From Siphlonurus alternatus (lineage: Eukaryota; Arthropoda; Insecta; Ephemeroptera; Siphlonuridae): 64,000 nucleotides of DNA. Position numbers and translations under genes: made by a program. Positions 59,705 through 64,000 of the stretch are shown here, in pieces. Location of the stretch: NCBI GenBank assembly GCA_949825025.1, contig OX463781.1, positions 32,253,221-32,317,220 on the forward strand. The letters are read 5' to 3'. The notes below the pieces were generated by a model. It was not told the DNA's origin. It did not search any database and was given only the letters and a program-made list of their open reading frames with translations. Within the stretch, counting starts at the first letter, position 1. The number at the start of each line of letters is the position of its first letter.

Positions 59705-60567
59705 TTTGTAATACTGATGTATGTGTTTCTTAAGACAATTTTGAACGCATGATTTATTATAATTAATATATTTAATTATATAATATAATTATATATATGC
59801 TATAATTTAATTTAAATTTAGCTTGGGAATTATTTTTGCATTTTTATTTAATTTCTTGAATACCATAAACAAATCAAAACACTCAAAATCAAAATATATA
59901 AAAAAAATTTAATTATATTAACGATCGAATTCAATCTGATTTTTCAAATTCAAAAAAATTCTTGGATCGTTACTACGCAACGGAGGCTGTTGATTTTTTT
60001 GTACGCGCGACGGGCGATGACGATCTCCTTATAAGGTAATATTTTTTTTACTTTTCCATGGCAACGGGGGTTTGTTGAAACTTTCAACTGGCAAAATGAC
60101 CATTCATCTGTGGACTCTTGAAGGAAGAACACCGTACATCACGCTCGTCTAAAATTTCAAGATTCAAGCAAACTTTATATAACAGCAAGATAAAAAAGGT
60201 TGATATTAAGTGCTCTAATTGAGCGAATACAAGCAAGTAACTTTAATTCAAAGGTATGTTGATTTTTAAAATGCATTGCATAATTCATATAAGAGTGGAA
60301 CGAAAATTTTCCTCAGCGACTCGGCATGCAATAATTTCATATATATTATATTCTTATTATTTATTTTTTATTGGAGTATGGTATATAGGTATGCATATTA
60401 CATATTCACCAGTATATATCTTCCTACTCCAATTTCCTTTTTCAAGATAAAATTAAAATTATTGCTCAAGAATAATGATCAAAACTCTTTTTGAAATAAA
60501 AAAAAAAATGTAGCCGCGTCGTAAAAATTTTCGATAATTTCGATGCTCAATTTATTGTTCAAGTGTC
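56490..60567. other. Intergenic DNA; microsatellites at 59503-59554 and 59665-59698
   Basis: A 123-codon plus-strand frame (57712-58083) was weighed and not accepted: AT-driven, no domain, no splice context. The (TG)n-(TA)n tract at 59503-59554 and the (TA)n at 59665-59698 flank a short T-rich piece. A C run lies at 58804-58814. Confidence 0.45.
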
Positions 60568-60604
60568 ATGGCGGCGTTTATGCCAGTTTTGTTAGTGACT
60601 ACCT

Positions 60605-61217
60605 GAGATCGTCCAAAATGGCTGAGTGCTTGCAACACTGTCGTCCGACGCTCCGCTCAAATTGTCTGTCCTCATCCTGGTAACTATCCCCATCCTATCT
60701 ATTTATTAATCATCTTGATCTCTATCCTTTTCCTCAGCCAATTTGATTCATAATTATCACTTTTCGCCTCACCGCACCCCCATAATCACTACTCTTGATC
60801 CTGCTCACGGTTGGGCTACAGGTCCCAACACGTTGAGAATTTCAAACTACCTGTGACATCCTTCATGTTGGCGCCACATCATCAACCAACATTATCCCAC
60901 CCCACACCACATAGTCAACGGCCAACAAATTCATCCAATTCCCAGCGTGGTCTTGGTTGTTCCACGGTAAAACGTGGTCGGCGGCAAGAAGTGGCACGCT
61001 GTCCCGCTTCCCATTATCACCTTGCGTCCCTCGTCCCATAATCACCCTATCCATTGTTCATCCATTTTCAACCCTTTTACCTTTTTTAAATTCTTAACCA
61101 CATGAACAATTTACATAAGTATTACCACAACATAGTCCAAACTTACTTAGTACCTGGGTGTATAGCTGTTTAACAACGGCTTATTCTCAAAAAAGAAACA
61201 AGAAGAAGAAGAAGAAG

Positions 61218-61246
<29 letters not shown>
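60605..61246 (+). mobile_element. Retroposed element with 14-bp TSD and AAG-repeat tail, just upstream of piwi
   Basis: GTTAGTGACTACCT occurs at 60591-60604 and again at 61247-61260, directly outside a 642-bp insert that begins GAGATCGTCCAAAATGG and ends in AAAAAAGAAACAAG followed by a long (AAG)n run (about 61199-61246). A long target duplication plus a 3' simple-repeat tail marks insertion by target-primed reverse transcription. The body shows no protein and no tRNA or 5S head that I can recognise, so it is a SINE of unknown origin, a truncated LINE 3' end, or a retrocopy. It is oriented with the downstream piwi gene. Confidence 0.85.
61198..61246. repeat. (AAG)n tail microsatellite
   Basis: About 16 AAG units forming the 3' tail of the retroposed element; encodes only poly-Lys or poly-Glu frames. 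Confidence 0.95.
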
Positions 61247-61248
<2 letters not shown>

Positions 61249-61383
61249 TAGTGACTACCTCAATAATTGTTCTTTCACTTCTTTATAAATGGACTTCTGT
61301 CTTGGCTATTACTAGAGATGACACATTGATATGTTTTCTTTACTTGGAACAATGGTTTTCCAGAAATCTCACACACAAAGGTC

Positions 61384-63937
61384 ATGGAAGGCCGATCATT
61401 GGGACGTGCTCGTGGTCGCTCAACTCGGGAGAATCTGTTGAAGCTGAAAGAAGAGAAAAAGCCAGGCGATTTGGGCATGCAAGGCGATCACGTGAAGTCT
61501 ACTGATTCTGTAAGAAAAGAACAATATGTATAATTTGTTAAATGATAAATCCATATTGGTAATTAAAATAGCATTATATCGGAGACATAATTACTAAATG
61601 TTCGAACATTCATGGCGCCTGACGTTGCATGGTTTTTTGGAGGTCAAAAATGCATACAGTACTCTTTTACTGATAAATTTTCTTGTTGAAGATTCATATA
61701 TATTTATATGCATATTATGTTATGCATACATCTAAGCTACGTTTGCATACTCTTTATGACGTTTCAGATAATGTATTATGCATACATAAATATCTGTATT
61801 GTATGCACGTTTGTGCAGAAAGGCTTGTTTTTTTGTGTATTAATTTCTTGAATACTATTTGCAGATTCGTGAAACATGTCCAAAAGTTGTTGCTGTTGAC
61901 AAATTGGAGACTGGCTTTGAGCAGCTGAAGGTTCAGGACAGTGTTCCAGTGAGCCATGGTACACGGCGTGGCGCAGGCCAGCAATTTACGCTGGGTGTGG
62001 TGAAGACTCGTGCCAACAGCCTGGTTTCTAAACAAGGTACAGTATGATGATACCAGAATTTTTTAGTAAACGGACTGAACTGTGTCTCTTGCTGTCTGCA
62101 GGTCACTCTGGGCGTGAGATTGAAGTCCAAGCCAACTACTTCAGACTGTGCTCGGTGACAGACTGGGTGCTGTATCAGTACCATGTGGACTTTGCCCCCG
62201 AAGAAGACCGTACTAACGTGCGCAAGGCCATGATGAGGGACCACCGTGCACAGATCGGAGGCTACCTCTTTGACGGCATGATCCTGTACACAAGTCACCG
62301 TCTGGCTGACAATGTAAGACACTTGATCAAGGCCCATTCTCAAAATTACCACCCTGTGTTTCTCAACCTTGTAGCATATGCATAATATATACATATAATA
62401 TTGTATACAGTATATAGCGTCATTTGCATTTGCAACTTTCTTGCTTTGTAAAAAAAAAAAAAAAAAAATCCAAATTGATTTGCTTTTGTTAACAAAATAG
62501 CAATATAAATAGCCGCTTAAAGACTCTTTCGGGAAGGGCAGTATTCACATTTTACTTTTACCTAACCTCTAGGTTATCTTTTATTTCCATGGAGTGGTAT
62601 TGAACACCTCAGGAAAGACTCTTGTTTCACTATTGTATGACAGCCATGTTATCGATAAAATTGCTACATACCTGCAGTGCAGGGTGATTTCATTTCACCA
62701 ACGATACTGAAACAAGTGGGCCATTCTCATGCTGCCAAAGCCTGCTTGAAATCTACCTTTATCGTAGAAAGTTTATGTTGTACGTGATGGCACAGTGAAA
62801 CATGTAAGTCTGTTCTTTAGTTACTACATAATTATTCTGTTTGTTAAAGAAGGTTAAGTTAGACCAGATTTATTCTTCATTTTTTTAGTTCAGTGTGCTG
62901 TGATATAGTCCTTTGTGAATAACCCCAGTGCTTCTAATGTTCAAATGTATGTACTCGTCTTTGCTGATGAGCTGTTGTTGCAGCCTCTGCTGGTGTACTC
63001 TTCGCGGCAAGGTGATGAAGCTCCCGTGCGCATCGCCATCAACTTCAGCCGGCAGCTGGTGTTTGGCGAGCATGAGTACATGCAGTTCTTCAACATTTTG
63101 ATGCGCAAATGTCTGGGAGCGCTCAACTTGCAGCTTGTGGGCAGAAACTTTTTTGACCCTCACGCAAAGGTGAGTTGGCTTGAGCTCTGGTGTGGAGTCA
63201 TGTGAATGTGTGCTAGTAAAATATTGTGGTGTTGTGTGATGGTGTTCCTTCTTGGTTAAAAAATCTGGAATCTGATTCTGTTTTTAAAGCTAAGCTTAAA
63301 TCAGTGTTAATTGATAAAGAATTTTATTCAGTTAAAAGTTTTTTTGCTAATTGAGAATTGTTTATCTATAATTTAAATTTTAATGCTAGGCTGGTGAGTT
63401 TTTTTGATGGTGAATTTTGTGGCTGTTTTGTTTGTTAGTATTATTTTGTGATTTGTCTTAACATAGTTATTAGTATTTTAGTATCTTGTGACATTTGACG
63501 TGATGTATGTTGCCTTGTGCAACCTTTAACTTCGAAATAAAATTATTTTTATTATTATATTGTGGAAGGTGTGACAAAAACGGGTTTGTCCGCAGGTGGA
63601 CATGTCTGATCACAAGATGGAACTGTGGCCAGGCTACGTGACGTCGATCCGTCAACATGAGACGGACATCTTGATGTGCACGGAGATCACTCATAAGGTG
63701 ATGCGACAAGACACAGTGCTGGACCTGCTGCTCGAGGTGCAGTCCGAGTCGCGCCGCTCAGGGGGTAATGCCGACTGGCAGGGGACCTTCAAGCAGACTG
63801 TGCTGGGCCTTGTAGTGCTCACTGACTACAACAACCGCACCTACCGTGTGGATGACGTCGATTTCCGTGTCAACCCTGCCACCTCCTTCCGTCTGCGCAG
63901 CCTTGAGGAAATTTCCTATGCGGGCTACTATGAGATG
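61384..63937 (+). CDS. piwi: Piwi-clade Argonaute, first five coding exons (partial, continues off window)
   Basis: Coding exons 61384-61509, 61865-62036, 62102-62313, 62984-63169 and 63596-63937 all have GT/AG borders and keep phase, giving residues 1-346. The protein binds piRNAs and silences transposons in the germ line. The N-terminus MEGRSLGRARGR is an Arg-Gly/Ala motif of the kind dimethylated in Piwi proteins for Tudor binding. Residues about 95-115 (VSKQGHSGREIEVQANYFRL) are the conserved N-domain start. YHVDFAP..DR, then FDGMILYTS and VYSSRQGDE..VRIAINFSR follow. A linker (GRNFFDPHAK, WPGYVTSIRQHE) leads into the PAZ domain from about residue 265 (HKVMRQDTVLDLL, YNNRTYRVDDVDF). The MID and PIWI catalytic domains lie beyond 64000. 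The ATG follows a probable 5'UTR acceptor (CAG at 61361-61363). I cannot separate piwi from aubergine-type paralogues without the C-terminus. Confidence 0.93.
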
Positions 63938-64000
63938 GTGAGCACCTCCCTGGTCACAGTACATCTTAGGTACCGTGCTGATTGATACAATTAGCTTAGA

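Overview
The window is animal nuclear DNA: AT-rich, gene-sparse and full of introns, microsatellites and transposon debris. The protein families (a moody/Tre1-type GPCR, a sigma-class GST with four short coding exons, a Piwi protein), the splice signals and the many DNA-transposon MITEs point to an arthropod, most likely a crustacean or an insect outside the well-studied dipterans. The species cannot be named from sequence alone.

Genes. (1) 1-341, minus: N-terminus of an unrecognised coiled-coil protein running off the left edge; a CpG-rich block with a YY1-like motif near 1.17 kb may be its promoter. (2) 3457-4492, plus: last coding exon of a rhodopsin-class GPCR of the moody/Tre1 type (TM4 to the C-terminus); its first exons are not seen here. 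(3) 34872-38958, plus: a complete sigma-class GST/prostaglandin D synthase-like gene in four coding exons (204 aa), with a 5'UTR intron whose first exon, TATA box and a possible antioxidant response element lie near 30.0-30.15 kb. (4) 61384-63937, plus: first five coding exons of a piwi-clade Argonaute up to part of the PAZ domain; the rest is off the right edge.

Mobile DNA dominates the rest. Several foldback MITEs are flanked by TTAA (2.2-2.8, 5.5-6.2, 8.0-10.1, 12.4-12.7, 24.2-24.9 and 55.5 kb). A 4.1-kb TTAA-flanked foldback (30678-34775) sits inside the first GST intron and carries the wreck of a cysteine-rich gene. hAT-type elements with exact 8-bp target duplications lie at 5650-5868, 48833-48999 and 54317-55972. 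SINEs whose head is derived from 5S rRNA occur at 26.2, 35.6, 46.1 and 56.1 kb, with tail fragments at 23.3 and 52.5 kb. Two non-LTR retrotransposon 3' ends lie head to head at 43.4-45.65 kb. A retroposed element with a 14-bp target duplication sits directly upstream of the piwi coding region.

The most unusual structures are three large palindromes: the spacer-free 1.6-kb palindrome at 8133-9757, whose arms are themselves older palindromes; the 4.1-kb foldback inside the GST intron; and a palindromic satellite at about 39.85-42.17 kb, in which arrays of a 131-bp unit run in opposite directions with a different copy number in each arm. No CRISPR array, tRNA gene or complete rRNA gene was found.
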